Assembly: GCF_003634575.1 (NCBI RefSeq)
Contig: NZ_RBLJ01000001.1
Span: 1,240,001 to 1,304,000, forward strand
From: Photorhabdus asymbiotica
GTDB lineage: Bacteria > Pseudomonadota > Gammaproteobacteria > Enterobacterales > Enterobacteriaceae
Length of the DNA: 64,000 nucleotides
Direction: 5' to 3'
A model generated the notes under the pieces. It worked only from the letters and a program-made list of their open reading frames with translations. It had not been told where the DNA came from and did no database searches. How positions within the stretch are numbered: the stretch's first letter is position 1; each line of letters opens with the position of its first letter. A program made the position numbers and the translations under genes. Shown here piece after piece: positions 16,384 through 25,233 of the stretch.

Positions 16384-17925
16384 TCAGAACGAAATTATCT
16401 CTGCCGGATTAAACGTGCTTATCACTCCCAGAGCGCCCTTAACCAACGGAATGAAGATCGGAGAGAGATAGGAACCCAGCGGGATACTCGCGTGGTCAAT
16501 GCAGGTAAGCATGGTAAAGTCGTCGTTACGTCTAGTAAGCTCGTCGCTGATAGCTTTGCCAATGCGCACCGTCTGCGCCAGTCCATGACCGTTCCAGCCA
16601 TGTACCATATACACGGGTATACTGTCTCCGCTCTTGCGGGCATCGGTTGCACCGTTCAGGGTCAGATCGCTGATCCCACCCCAGGAATATTCTAGTTCGA
16701 TTTTTTCCAGCTGCGGGAACACGGTTCTGATACGCTCAAGCAGATAGTTGTTTACATCACGCGGTGACCAAGAGTTGCCAGTACCCTGTCCACCGAACAG
16801 CAGGCGGTTGTTACGCACTGCACGATAGTAGTCAACCTGTAACTGTGTATCGTAGACCGGCATATCTGACGGGATCAGCTCCTTGACATCCACTGGCAAC
16901 GGCGGCGTTACTGACACATAGGTGAAAAAAGGCACCGTGGTGGAAGGGCCGGAGATAAACTCACCCGTGGAGCTATGCACACCCAGCACCACGGCTTTAC
17001 TCGCTCTAATCACCCCCCACTCAGTTTCTACCACTGTGCTACCAGCCTCCTGCCTGATGCCCTTCACTTTCGTGCTGTCATAGATTCGCCCACCCAATCT
17101 GGCGAAACCGTAAACCAAGCCACGCAACAGTGCCAGAGGCTGGGCCTGCCCGCTGATACTGTCGATATTTGCTCCATGGTAGATACCCGACCGCACATAC
17201 TCTTCCTGTAGCTCGTACGGTCCAATAACCTTCACCGCCATATCGCCTAGCTGACGCCGGGCATCGGCATTAGCCACCAGTGCCCCCATGTGGCCTGCGT
17301 GCACCGCAACAGTGATATGACCATATTTGCGGTCACATTCGAAATTGTAACGTTCACGGAGTTCATCCACGAGATTCATCGCTTCAACAGACGCAAAACG
17401 CCATAAGCGTTTAGCCTCATCGGATGAAAGTTTTTCCAGCATGGTTTCAGCTTCCCAGCGAGCGAGTCCGGGAGTCATCTGTCCTCCATTGCGGCCAGAA
17501 GCGCCTGAGCCAATGTTATCCTTTTCAACCAAAATCACGTCCACGCCCGCTTCCGCAAGATGCAATGCAGTGGAAGCACCCAGCAACCCACCGCCGATGA
17601 CCACAACCTCGCAGTTCTGGTCTCCAGGCAGACTCCCAAAAGCGGGCCAGTCAGCCAGAGAAGCTTCATAATAGTTGGCTGGCATGGCGTCAGCAGCAGC
17701 ATCTTTATGCCAGTTCCAGATACGCGGGTCCAACCTCAACCGGCTGGCTCTGTGCTGCGCATCCTCCAACAGTATCGGACGGAGCTTATCAACATTGACG
17801 GCAGAAACATCGGCCTCAGTTAAAGTCCGGGCGAGTAGGGAGAAGGAAGGAAATACGGATGAAAGCACTCCAGCCCCCGCGAGCGTCATGGCGGTAGAGA
17901 TAAAGTCTCTCCTGTTCATTGTCAT
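16384..17925 (-). CDS. Tat-exported FAD-dependent oxidase, PuuB/DadA-like
   Basis: This 513-residue flavoprotein begins with a twin-arginine leader (MNRRDFIS followed by a hydrophobic stretch ending near residue 32). The FAD Rossmann motif VVVIGGGLLGASTALHLAEAG starts near residue 108, followed by GSGASGRNGGQMTPG, the pattern of gamma-glutamylputrescine oxidase (PuuB) and related amine oxidases. The C-terminal region has GWNGHGLAQT, contacting FAD. Start is ATG 17925 after CAGGAGTGCTGAA. PuuB-type enzymes are normally cytoplasmic; the leader implies oxidation of an amine in the periplasm, with the aldehyde then used by the dehydrogenase of the same operon. Last gene of the operon. Confidence 0.82.
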   Translation of the reverse strand: MTMNRRDFISTAMTLAGAGVLSSVFPSFSLLARTLTEADVSAVNVDKLRPILLEDAQHRASRLRLDPRIWNWHKDAAADAMPANYYEASLADWPAFGSLPGDQNCEVVVIGGGLLGASTALHLAEAGVDVILVEKDNIGSGASGRNGGQMTPGLARWEAETMLEKLSSDEAKRLWRFASVEAMNLVDELRERYNFECDRKYGHITVAVHAGHMGALVANADARRQLGDMAVKVIGPYELQEEYVRSGIYHGANIDSISGQAQPLALLRGLVYGFARLGGRIYDSTKVKGIRQEAGSTVVETEWGVIRASKAVVLGVHSSTGEFISGPSTTVPFFTYVSVTPPLPVDVKELIPSDMPVYDTQLQVDYYRAVRNNRLLFGGQGTGNSWSPRDVNNYLLERIRTVFPQLEKIELEYSWGGISDLTLNGATDARKSGDSIPVYMVHGWNGHGLAQTVRIGKAISDELTRRNDDFTMLTCIDHASIPLGSYLSPIFIPLVKGALGVISTFNPAEIISF

Positions 17926-17964
17926 TTCAGCACTCCTGTCGTGGTCTTGAAATCACCCGCAGGC

Positions 17965-18351
17965 TTAGTCCGGGGCGTTTCCCTGTAAGTGAATCCGGCT
18001 TTCTGAGCTGTATTTATTGCTGCCAGAGTTCCCCTTCAGACCGGCGAGAATCAGCAGGATAACGGTGCCGATAAACGGAATGAGATGCAGCAATAACCAC
18101 CAAGCGCTACAGTTGATGTCATGCAGGCGGCGGGCATTCACTGCTAGCGCGGGCAAAAATGTAAACAGCAGATAGACGGCGCTGAACCAGCCCATATAAA
18201 CTTCAGGATTGGCAACAGCAAAGTAGTTTTCAAGGAAAGAGATAATAAATACAGCCAGAATCTGGAACAAAACAAAATACCAGAACTCTTTACGCCGGGC
18301 TCGCCCTCTGAAATATGCATAGTTCTTTAATACATTTAAATACCAGTGCAT
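17965..18351 (-). CDS. DUF805 inner-membrane protein
   Basis: This 128-residue protein has the DUF805 (YhaH/YhaI-like) layout: the N-terminal YFRGRARRKEFWYF motif, about four hydrophobic segments, and NARRLHDINCSAWWLLL before the last helices. GAGAGG lies upstream of the ATG. DUF805 proteins have no settled function. It sits 39 bp upstream of the Tat oxidase in the same operon; a role there is not evident. Confidence 0.85.
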   Translation of the reverse strand: MHWYLNVLKNYAYFRGRARRKEFWYFVLFQILAVFIISFLENYFAVANPEVYMGWFSAVYLLFTFLPALAVNARRLHDINCSAWWLLLHLIPFIGTVILLILAGLKGNSGSNKYSSESRIHLQGNAPD

Positions 18352-18472
18352 TGTTGTCCTCTCTTGTAAAGCAGCAGGTTCTACCCTGCCGCCCTACGTA
18401 TCCAACCTGTAAGGTCTGCACCCATTCAGTCAGTACACGCGTAAACTCCCAGCCATTACGCCCCCACCCTGT

Positions 18473-19750
18473 TTACGGCTCAGCCAGATCGAGCAGCACA
18501 GACTCCAGAATGTCGAGTGCTTCGTCAAAAACATTATTTTGTATGGTCAGCGGCGGAAGAAAACGTATCACATTGCCGTGTACCCCACACATCAGCAGGA
18601 TCAGACCACGTTCCAACGCTTTCTGACGTACCGCGTTGGTAAAGCAGGCATCGGGTTCCTGACTGTCCGCTCGGTTAAACTCTACCGCAATCATCAGCCC
18701 AAGCCCACGTACGTCGGCAATCTGCGGGACACGCGGTCGCAGTTCATGCAGACGCTGTTTTAGCTGGTCTCCCAGCTGCGTCGCCCGCTCATTCAGCTGC
18801 TCTTCTTCGATCACATCCAGCACCGCATGGGCAGCCGCAATTGCCACCGGGTTACCACCATAGGTTCCCCCCAAACCACCAAGCACTACAGCATCCATCA
18901 ACTCTGCCCGTCCCGTCACAGCCGCCAGCGGCAAACCACCCGCCAGACCTTTCGCCATAGTGGTCAGATCGGCAGCCACCTCATGATGCTCCATGGCAAA
19001 CAGTTTACCCGTACGCGCGAAACCGGTCTGGATCTCATCGGCGATAAGTACAATACCGTGGCAATCGGCGATCTCACGCAGGGCTTTGAGCAGCTCGGTA
19101 GGCGCAGGATAGAAACCACCTTCGCCCTGTACCGGTTCGATGATGATGGCAGCGACGCGCGAGGGATCAATGTCGGCTTTAAAGAGATTATCCAGCGCAT
19201 TCAGCGTCTGTTCCACGCTAATGCCATGCAGCCCGACCGGAAACGGGACACGATAAATGTCGCTAACCAGCGGGCCGAACCCCATTTTGTACGGTGCAAC
19301 TTTGCCGGTTAATGACATACCGAGGAAGGTTCGGCCATGGAAAGCGCCGCTGAAAGCTACCACGCCACTGCGCCCGGTAGCAGCACGCGCGATCTTCACA
19401 GCATTTTCCACCGCCTCAGCCCCGGTAGTGACAAAGACGGTCTTCTTCGTAAAATTACCAGGCACTAGGCGGTTCAGACGTTCGGCCAGCGCCACATAAT
19501 TTTCGTAGGGCACTACCTGATGACAGGTGTGGGTAAACTGTTCCAGTTGCTCTCTGGCTGCCGCGATGACGCGTGGATGACGGTGGCCGGTATTTACCAC
19601 GGCGATACCGGCGGCAAAATCAACATAACGTTGCCCATGAACATCCCAAATTTCAGCGTTTTCCGCCCGCTCCGCATAGACTTGAGTGGTCACGCCCACG
19701 CCTTTCGCAATAGCCGCGCTGCGTCTTTTGGCTAACATCGATTCAGTCAT
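18473..19750 (-). CDS. gabT: 4-aminobutyrate aminotransferase (GabT/PuuE)
   Basis: This 425-residue class III aminotransferase has length and motifs typical of GabT/Puu[16 protein letters not shown] near the N-terminus, the AFHGRTFLG glycine turn, [20 protein letters not shown] for PLP, the lysine in [14 protein letters not shown] and [10 protein letters not shown]. It transfers the amino group of GABA to 2-oxoglutarate, giving succinate semialdehyde and glutamate. The neighbouring oxidase and aldehyde dehydrogenase would supply GABA. No succinate-semialdehyde dehydrogenase (gabD) is in the window. Base composition is clearly more GC-rich than the core genes to the right. Confidence 0.88.
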   Translation of the reverse strand: MTESMLAKRRSAAIAKGVGVTTQVYAERAENAEIWDVHGQRYVDFAAGIAVVNTGHRHPRVIAAAREQLEQFTHTCHQVVPYENYVALAERLNRLVPGNFTKKTVFVTTGAEAVENAVKIARAATGRSGVVAFSGAFHGRTFLGMSLTGKVAPYKMGFGPLVSDIYRVPFPVGLHGISVEQTLNALDNLFKADIDPSRVAAIIIEPVQGEGGFYPAPTELLKALREIADCHGIVLIADEIQTGFARTGKLFAMEHHEVAADLTTMAKGLAGGLPLAAVTGRAELMDAVVLGGLGGTYGGNPVAIAAAHAVLDVIEEEQLNERATQLGDQLKQRLHELRPRVPQIADVRGLGLMIAVEFNRADSQEPDACFTNAVRQKALERGLILLMCGVHGNVIRFLPPLTIQNNVFDEALDILESVLLDLAEP

Positions 19751-19786
19751 AAATGAAAATTCCTCAGCAATCTGAATAAGTGGGCT

Positions 19787-20527
19787 TCAGCAGGCAGACT
19801 CCCGATGTAATGATGATAGGATCACCAAACGCAGTGCAGATACCTCACCATCGGCTGACTGATTAACGTCCTGACACTTCCATAGTGAACCGGAACGCAC
19901 TCCCGGCACTGTCGAGGTCACGACCCGCGCATCGTCATTAATAACCAATACTGGCTTACCAATGGCTCCCAGAGCAGGTAGAAGTAACCGATCCAGCGTT
20001 GAAACCAGCATATCCGCCGCCACGACGCCGACAAAATCCTCACCGATGAGTACCGGGTGAGCTATTGTAATCGTGTAGGCTCCGTTGCAGACATAATCTA
20101 CATAGGGACCGTCGATAAAGGGAAGATGGCAACTTGCCGGCTGCCGGAACCAGTCAAACAACCGAAAATCCAGACGCCTGCACTGCTCCTGATTGTGTTC
20201 CAGCTGTGCTTGTTGAATGGTGCTCCCTTCCTGACGCCACCACTCCAACGTCCAGTAGCCTCCCTCTTCCTCAGCCGTCTTCGTTGACACATAACTGGCG
20301 AACCCCGCCCCGTTACACCAGGCGTTATCGTGCAGTACATCGTGGATATGTTTTTGCAAGGCAGCGCGCTGCTCCCGCGTTAAGCGGGCACCTTCCGTAT
20401 AATGTAAAGACATTTCCGATAAAATACGCACCGTCGCATCTGCCAAGGCTGCGGTAGCCCTCTGTGCCGAGGTCAGGATATCGTCTAGGATGTTCCTGGC
20501 CCGTTCTGCATGTATGTTGTTGTACAT
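19787..20527 (-). CDS. Soluble cache-domain protein
   Basis: This is a 246-residue protein starting at ATG 20527 (RBS AAGGAAG); a longer frame to 20620 overlaps the regulator gene and lacks a site. The segment from about residue 60 to 220 looks like a PDC/cache ligand-binding fold: a helical start, WCNGAGFASYV, a YWTLEWWRQ stretch, DFRLFDWFRQP, then DGPYVDYVCNGAYTITIAHPV and FVGVVAADM, which is the closing strand-helix common to cache domains. There is no membrane helix and no kinase or methyl-acceptor output. It probably senses an amine or carboxylate and may act with the adjacent GntR regulator; that partnership is inferred from position. Confidence 0.65.
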   Translation of the reverse strand: MYNNIHAERARNILDDILTSAQRATAALADATVRILSEMSLHYTEGARLTREQRAALQKHIHDVLHDNAWCNGAGFASYVSTKTAEEEGGYWTLEWWRQEGSTIQQAQLEHNQEQCRRLDFRLFDWFRQPASCHLPFIDGPYVDYVCNGAYTITIAHPVLIGEDFVGVVAADMLVSTLDRLLLPALGAIGKPVLVINDDARVVTSTVPGVRSGSLWKCQDVNQSADGEVSALRLVILSSLHRESAC

Positions 20528-20562
20528 ATGCCACTTCCTTTCCTGAGATGACTGCAGACTCG

Positions 20563-21318
20563 TTACTCGCGGGCGGGTTTCTGTAAGAACAACGCATCGG
20601 TATCCATGCGCAATTTGCATTCAAGTAGGTGGTCGGTAATTCGGGCAATCATCCTCTGCGCCAGCTGATAACAGGCGAAGTCGTCAGCCTTATGTAGAAC
20701 GTCCAAGAGTGAACGCCAGGCGGTGACAACTTCGCTGTGTACAGCAGCCTCTCGGTACAGAAGCGCCACCAAAGGCGTCCATTCGGCCTGAATCTCCAGC
20801 TCCTGGTTAGCAAGCCTCGCCGACTGCGCCTGAGATGCCAGGGTTAACAGGCAGCGCATATCTGCCTGTATACGAGCATCTGGTTGCGTCGCGGCGGCAA
20901 AACTGTCGATCAACTGCCCAAGCATCTCCAATTCACCCGGCGTTGAGCGTTGCGCCGCAAGCCTCGCGCTGTGGCCGATCACCGCACAGTGAAATTCGCT
21001 GAAATCCGCTAGCTCGCCTGAAGCCATCAACCGCAATGGATGATATTTCCGCATTATCTCAACGGGAGCCTGACATACGAAACTACCGCCATGACGTCCC
21101 CGCCGAGTATCGATCAACTGCCTGGTGCGCAGCGTATTCAGAGCATCACGTACCGTTACCGGCGACACACCCAACAGACGCGACAGCTCGTTTTCATTAG
21201 GCAACTGCTCATCGGTCTGTAATACCCCAGAGATGATCGCGTTACTTAAACGTTCCACAACCTGTTCGGTCCGAGTGGCCTGATCGAGCGGTGCGTAGAC
21301 GATGGAATATGCCATCAT
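20563..21318 (-). CDS. GntR/FadR-family transcriptional regulator
   Basis: This 251-residue protein (251 from ATG 21318, 250 from the adjacent ATG) has an N-terminal GntR winged helix: EQVVERLSNAIISGVLQTDEQLPNENELSRLLGVS in parts, then VTVRDALNTLRTRQLI and the wing RRGRHGGSFV. The C-terminal half is an all-helical FCD-type effector domain. It lies inside the operon, so autoregulation is likely. A candidate operator overlaps the operon promoter (23651-23675). The effector could be GABA, a polyamine or an aldehyde intermediate. Confidence 0.85.
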   Translation of the reverse strand: MMAYSIVYAPLDQATRTEQVVERLSNAIISGVLQTDEQLPNENELSRLLGVSPVTVRDALNTLRTRQLIDTRRGRHGGSFVCQAPVEIMRKYHPLRLMASGELADFSEFHCAVIGHSARLAAQRSTPGELEMLGQLIDSFAAATQPDARIQADMRCLLTLASQAQSARLANQELEIQAEWTPLVALLYREAAVHSEVVTAWRSLLDVLHKADDFACYQLAQRMIARITDHLLECKLRMDTDALFLQKPARE

Positions 21319-21370
21319 TCTTTAATTCCTAATTGAAAAAACATGGATTCCGACATGTCTGCAAACAACA

Positions 21371-22144
21371 CTAAAAAATACCGTGGCGATGCAGCGCTTT
21401 CTCATCCTCCGGGACCAGGGTGATAGCATCCCAAAGCTCAGCCACTTTACCGTTCTCGATGCGCCATAGCTCGAAATAGCTGTGACGCGCTCCAGCAATA
21501 CTCCCCTCCGAATGGGTCAGAACAAATTGCCCATCGGCTACCGTACGGTGAATTTTAGTGTAATGCAGGCCCTGCCCTTCATCCCTAAGTTGTTTAAGAA
21601 ACGAGATAACTGCCGCCGTACCATCGGGAATATCGGGGCTGTGCTGGCGAAACAATTCCCCATTGGTGTAATTCCCAAACTCTTCGTAGTAACCCTCGAT
21701 CAGAGTACGTGTAAAAAAGTTGACCACCAGTTCACGATTCTTCTCCCGGTTATGGCTATGACCTGTTTCAGTCGGGCCGTCTAACTGAGTCCGACCACTG
21801 GCGTTGGGTGCGGCCTGTGGTACCAGACCGTCCCAATGCTCCACGATTAAGCCGTCAGCAACCCGGTACAGATCGAAACCGACCAATGGCCGGTCGTCTA
21901 ACCCCATAAAACGACCGTGGATAGCGACCAGATCACCATCCTGCAATACACGATACGTTTCGTGGTGCAGTTCAGGATGTGTGCAGACCAGCTCACGTAG
22001 TCCGGTAAGCCCCTCTTTGACCAACGGGGAGTGTTCGATGAAATGCGGCGAAAAATAACGCTCAAGTGCCCCTACATCACGGTCAGTAAACAACTCGTGG
22101 TGCGCGCGCGACACCAAATCGCGTGGAGATCTATTCTGCATCAT
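21371..22144 (-). CDS. Tandem SnoaL-like (NTF2-fold) protein
   Basis: This 257-residue protein contains two similar halves of about 120 residues. Each shows the SnoaL pattern: an N-terminal helix, F..HSP, a GD-V-IHG-F or GQFVLTHSEG strand, DLYRVADGLIVEHWDG / ELWRIENGKVAELWDA. SnoaL-like proteins are small binding proteins or cyclases and isomerases. In this catabolic operon the substrate is unknown. It starts 15 bp after the dehydrogenase stop codon, with AGGACA upstream of the start. Confidence 0.75.
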   Translation of the reverse strand: MMQNRSPRDLVSRAHHELFTDRDVGALERYFSPHFIEHSPLVKEGLTGLRELVCTHPELHHETYRVLQDGDLVAIHGRFMGLDDRPLVGFDLYRVADGLIVEHWDGLVPQAAPNASGRTQLDGPTETGHSHNREKNRELVVNFFTRTLIEGYYEEFGNYTNGELFRQHSPDIPDGTAAVISFLKQLRDEGQGLHYTKIHRTVADGQFVLTHSEGSIAGARHSYFELWRIENGKVAELWDAITLVPEDEKALHRHGIF

Positions 22145-22159
22145 TACAGATGTCCTGTG

Positions 22160-23590
22160 TCAGTCGTTGGAACTCATCACATGTTTGATACGCGTATATT
22201 CATCGAAACCATAAACCGACAGATCCTTACCATATCCAGAACTCTTAAAACCACCGTGCGGCGCCTCTGCCGTAAGAGGCATATGGGTGTTAATCCAGAC
22301 AGTACCGAAATCGAGTTCACGTGACAGGCGCAACGCTCGGCCATGGTCGCGGGTCCAGACACTGGAAGCCAGCCCGTATTTCACATCGTTAGCTTTCTCT
22401 ATGGCATCCTGTTCATCACGGAACTTCTGCACCGTGATAACCGGGCCGAAAATCTCGGTCTGGATTGCTTCATCGTGCTGTTCCAAGCCGGTAATTACCG
22501 TAGGTTCAAAGTAATAACCCAAACGTTCGGCCTGACGGCCTCCTGTTTCGATACGGGCATAAGAGGGCAGACCTGCAATGAACCCTTTGACCTGCTCCAG
22601 CTGACGAATATTATTGAGCGGTCCATACAGCGCCCCTTCATCTTCCGGATCACCGAAGCGGGTGACTTTAGCTGCCGCCACCAGTTTGGCGACGAAGGTA
22701 TCGTAAACAGATTCATGCACCAGCACACGCGAGGCTGCTGTACAATCCTGACCAGCGTTAAAGTACCCCGCAGTAACAATGGTCTCCACTGCTTTATCCA
22801 TATCTGCATCGGCGAAAACAACCACTGGCGCTTTGCCGCCTAACTCCAAATGTGCTCTGGTGAGATTAGCCGCCGCCGAAGAGGCAACCTGCACACCTGC
22901 ACGCACGGAACCCGTGATGGAAACCATAGCTGGCGTTTTGTGTGAAACGACCAAGGCACCTGCTTTGGCATTACCCAACACCACGTTGAATGCACCGGTA
23001 GGGAAGAACGGATTGGCCAGTTCAGCCAGCAACAAAGTACTTTCTGGCGTGGTATCGCTAGGTTTGAGTACCACAGTATTGCCCGCAGCCAGCGCTGGCG
23101 CTATCTTCCATACGGCCATCATCAGTGGGTAATTCCACGGCGTAACTTGGCCCACCACGCCTAGCGGTTCGCGCCGGATGCTGGTCGTCATATTAGGAAG
23201 ATATTCAGCAGTAGCTTTGCCTTCCAGAAAACGGGCGGCGCCAGCGAAGAAACGGATATGATCCACTGACGTCGCAACTTCCTCAGAGGCAATCATATGC
23301 TTGAGCTGCCCCGTATTGCGGCTTTGCACTTCGATCAGACGTTCAGCGTTTTTTTCCACTGCATCGGCTAATGCCAGCAATGCCTGCTGACGGGCTGACG
23401 GGGTGCTGCCCCCCCAGATCTTGAACGCCTCTTTAGCTGATGCATACGCTTCATCAACATCCGCCGCAGTCGCGTTAGGAGAACGCGCATAAGTTTCACC
23501 AGTGACCGGGCTTACCAGATCAAAATATTCCGAACTTTTAGATTCAACATACTGACCATTCATGAAATGCCTGAGCATTGGCACCACCAT
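22160..23590 (-). CDS. Aldehyde dehydrogenase, gamma-aminobutyraldehyde type
   Basis: This 476-residue NAD(P)+ aldehyde dehydrogenase has the full set of motifs: GQVTPWNYPLMMAVWK, the catalytic Glu in LELGGKAP, the nucleophilic Cys in FNAGQDCTAASR, and EIFGPVITV. The C-terminus with FKSSGYGKD and DEYTRIKHV resembles PatD/YdcW and PuuC-like enzymes, which oxidise 4-aminobutanal (or its glutamyl adduct) to GABA. First gene of the operon. AGGAGG lies 5 bp upstream of the ATG and a strong promoter lies at 23638-23666. Exact substrate is inferred from the neighbouring GabT and PuuB-like genes. Confidence 0.85.
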   Translation of the reverse strand: MVVPMLRHFMNGQYVESKSSEYFDLVSPVTGETYARSPNATAADVDEAYASAKEAFKIWGGSTPSARQQALLALADAVEKNAERLIEVQSRNTGQLKHMIASEEVATSVDHIRFFAGAARFLEGKATAEYLPNMTTSIRREPLGVVGQVTPWNYPLMMAVWKIAPALAAGNTVVLKPSDTTPESTLLLAELANPFFPTGAFNVVLGNAKAGALVVSHKTPAMVSITGSVRAGVQVASSAAANLTRAHLELGGKAPVVVFADADMDKAVETIVTAGYFNAGQDCTAASRVLVHESVYDTFVAKLVAAAKVTRFGDPEDEGALYGPLNNIRQLEQVKGFIAGLPSYARIETGGRQAERLGYYFEPTVITGLEQHDEAIQTEIFGPVITVQKFRDEQDAIEKANDVKYGLASSVWTRDHGRALRLSRELDFGTVWINTHMPLTAEAPHGGFKSSGYGKDLSVYGFDEYTRIKHVMSSND

Positions 23591-23637
23591 GGTTACCTCC
23601 TGATGGATTGGATAACATAAAATATAACCTATAATTT

Positions 23638-23666
23638 AATATATTAAATGGTTACAGAACTGTCAA
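23638..23666 (-). promoter_or_regulatory. Sigma-70 promoter of the amine catabolism operon
   Basis: On the minus strand TTGACA and TATATT are separated by exactly 17 bp, giving a near-perfect promoter about 40 bp upstream of the aldehyde dehydrogenase start, with AGGAGG just before the ATG. Confidence 0.7.
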
Positions 23667-23675
23667 ATTTGTAAC
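23651..23675. promoter_or_regulatory. Candidate GntR operator
   Basis: The inverted repeat GTTACA-N13-TGTAAC overlaps the -35 box of the operon promoter. The position suits repression by the GntR protein encoded in the operon. No experimental site is known to me. Confidence 0.35.
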
Positions 23676-23752
23676 AAAAAAGTAAAAACAAAAGAATAAT
23701 CAGATACATAAATGTAACTTTCTGCATTCCTGCTTAGGAAAATATGCCGATC

Positions 23753-23879
23753 TATACCCTATGGATTTCAAGATGCATCGCGACAGCAAGGGAGCGAATC
23801 CCCGGGAGCATAGCAAACTATGTGACTGGGGTGAGTGAGTGCAGCCAACAAAGAGGCAACTTGAAAGATAACGGGTATA
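23753..23879. repeat. ERIC element (127 bp)
   Basis: Full-length copy bounded by TATA, subtype with GATGCATCGCGACAGC. A 74-codon open frame over it is an artefact of the repeat. It lies just upstream of the amine operon promoter. Confidence 0.92.
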
Positions 23880-24224
23880 TGAACAGGATCGAGGATTTCA
23901 GATTTTACGAACCGGGCAATATGGACAAACCAACGGGTTCCGTCTCTATTACAAAAAACGGCAAATAAAATAGCCCTAATGGGATAGGTTCTGAATCAAT
24001 TTCATTTTGAAAAACGTTTATTTATTAAAATAAGCTCGTTATGTGATTTTAGATTTTCACTTAATCCCATTCACCCATGTCTATTTAAATGATGTTTAAA
24101 TAAATCAGCAAACTCATTTAATCACGATTTATTAAATAAATAACAGTGAAAATCCTCTCTAATTAATCAGCTAGAAAGATTATAATTGTTAGATGAGTAT
24201 TTAAGTGTTAAATCACACTAAAAG

Positions 24225-24259
24225 TATAAAAAGAGGCAACTTGAAAGATAACAGGTATA
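24225..24259. repeat. ERIC right-end fragment
   Basis: TATA followed directly by AAAGAGGCAACTTGAAAGATAACAGGTATA, the right terminus of the ERIC subtype seen at 16198-16324. It is either a remnant or an extreme internal deletion. Confidence 0.6.
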
Positions 24260-24314
24260 ATTATTTAACGAGCTGATGGGGAAGTTGAAAACGTGATTAA
24301 AACAGGTTAATGCT

Positions 24315-24540
24315 TTAAATATATTGTTTTATTAACCTATTTCATATTCTTATTTATCCTTTTTTACAGGGTATATAAACATTAATAAAACCAATTCTTT
24401 TTCTCATTTTTCACTGAAAACTTTATGGTGGCATGTTTTAAACTATTCTTAAAAGATATTTTTTAACTTCCGGTTTTAATCGGAAAAAATAATAAACCAT
24501 CGGAATAAAAATCGTTTTACAGGATTATACTTTTTATCTT
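24315..24540. repeat. Dispersed non-coding repeat, copy 1
   Basis: About 200 bp (AAATATATTG.TTTATTAACCTAT, TTATTTATCCTTTTT, CATTTTTCACTGA, TTTTAAACT.TT, TTTTAATCGG) that aligns with 61904-62110 along its whole length despite many substitutions. No coding potential is seen. Confidence 0.65.
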
Positions 24541-24790
24541 TTTAACATTATTTACTTTCTCTTTTTACTTTTCAATTTTTAATAACAACAAACTCCTGTT
24601 TATCGATAATATGTAATCTCAGAATTAAAAAATCGGCGTTCCATTAATACCCTAAAAACACAGAATAATTAAAAACGGATTGCTTCTTATCATATTTAAT
24701 GTCTTTAACCCTCTTTTTATTTTACATTGATTTAACCTGCCATGATCATTTAAACGTGATAATAGAGAGAAATTAAAAACTTCATATAAT

Positions 24791-24906
24791 TATCCCCTTC
24801 ATCCTTAAAGTTGCTGCTTTCACTCACCTCAATCACAGAGTTATCTATGCTGCTGGGGTGAGCGAGTGCCGCCAACAAAGAGGCAACTTGAAAGATAACG
24901 GGTATA
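24791..24906. repeat. Degenerate ERIC (about 116 bp)
   Basis: Both termini are present (CCTTCATCCTTAAAGTTGCTGC and GAGGCAACTTGAAAGATAACGGGTATA), but the centre is rearranged and the left TATA is lost. Confidence 0.75.
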
Positions 24907-25167
24907 TAACTATTTCTTATGTGAGCCGTCTAAATATATTTAACCACTTTTATTAATATTGTGCCCCCATTTTGGTTTTAGCTTGATAAATATTCTCCCC
25001 CTGATATTGCTTACTGATTTTAAACCTGCCGCTTTTAATCTAATTCTACCGCTTGCATTTTCATTGGATCTTTGAATATTTTATCCAATGTTATTGCTGC
25101 CAGCTTTTTAAATAATTTCTGCTGATAGGTAATTAATAACCAGAAAATAAATAAACCCCAGCCGTGT

Positions 25168-25214
25168 GAACTGCACCTTTATAAGTTGAGAATTCAACTT
25201 TTGGGGTGCAGTTC
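25168..25214. repeat. Nested palindrome resembling fused IS ends
   Basis: GAACTGCACC ... AAGTTGA-GAA-TTCAACTT ... GGTGCAGTTC: two inverted copies of a terminus like GAACTGCACC(N)5AAGTTGA, which recalls IS3-family ends. It also lies 20 bp beyond the stop codon of the immunity gene at 25234 and may terminate transcription. Confidence 0.45.
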
Positions 25215-25233
25215 GTCAGGCCAAGTGCTTTTT

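Larger units (their letters stand above)
23591..25233. other. Long AT-rich intergenic region
   Basis: There is no convincing gene in 1.6 kb. Contents are the operon promoter (23638-23666), an ERIC (23753-23879), an ERIC right-end fragment (24225-24259), a dispersed repeat (24315-24540) also found near 61.9-62.1 kb, a degenerate ERIC (24791-24906) and an IS-end-like palindrome (25168-25214). Confidence 0.75.

Noticed and set aside
23744-23968. 74-codon plus-strand frame upstream of the amine operon
   Set aside because: Most of it is the ERIC at 23753-23879; ERICs are open in this frame wherever they occur.
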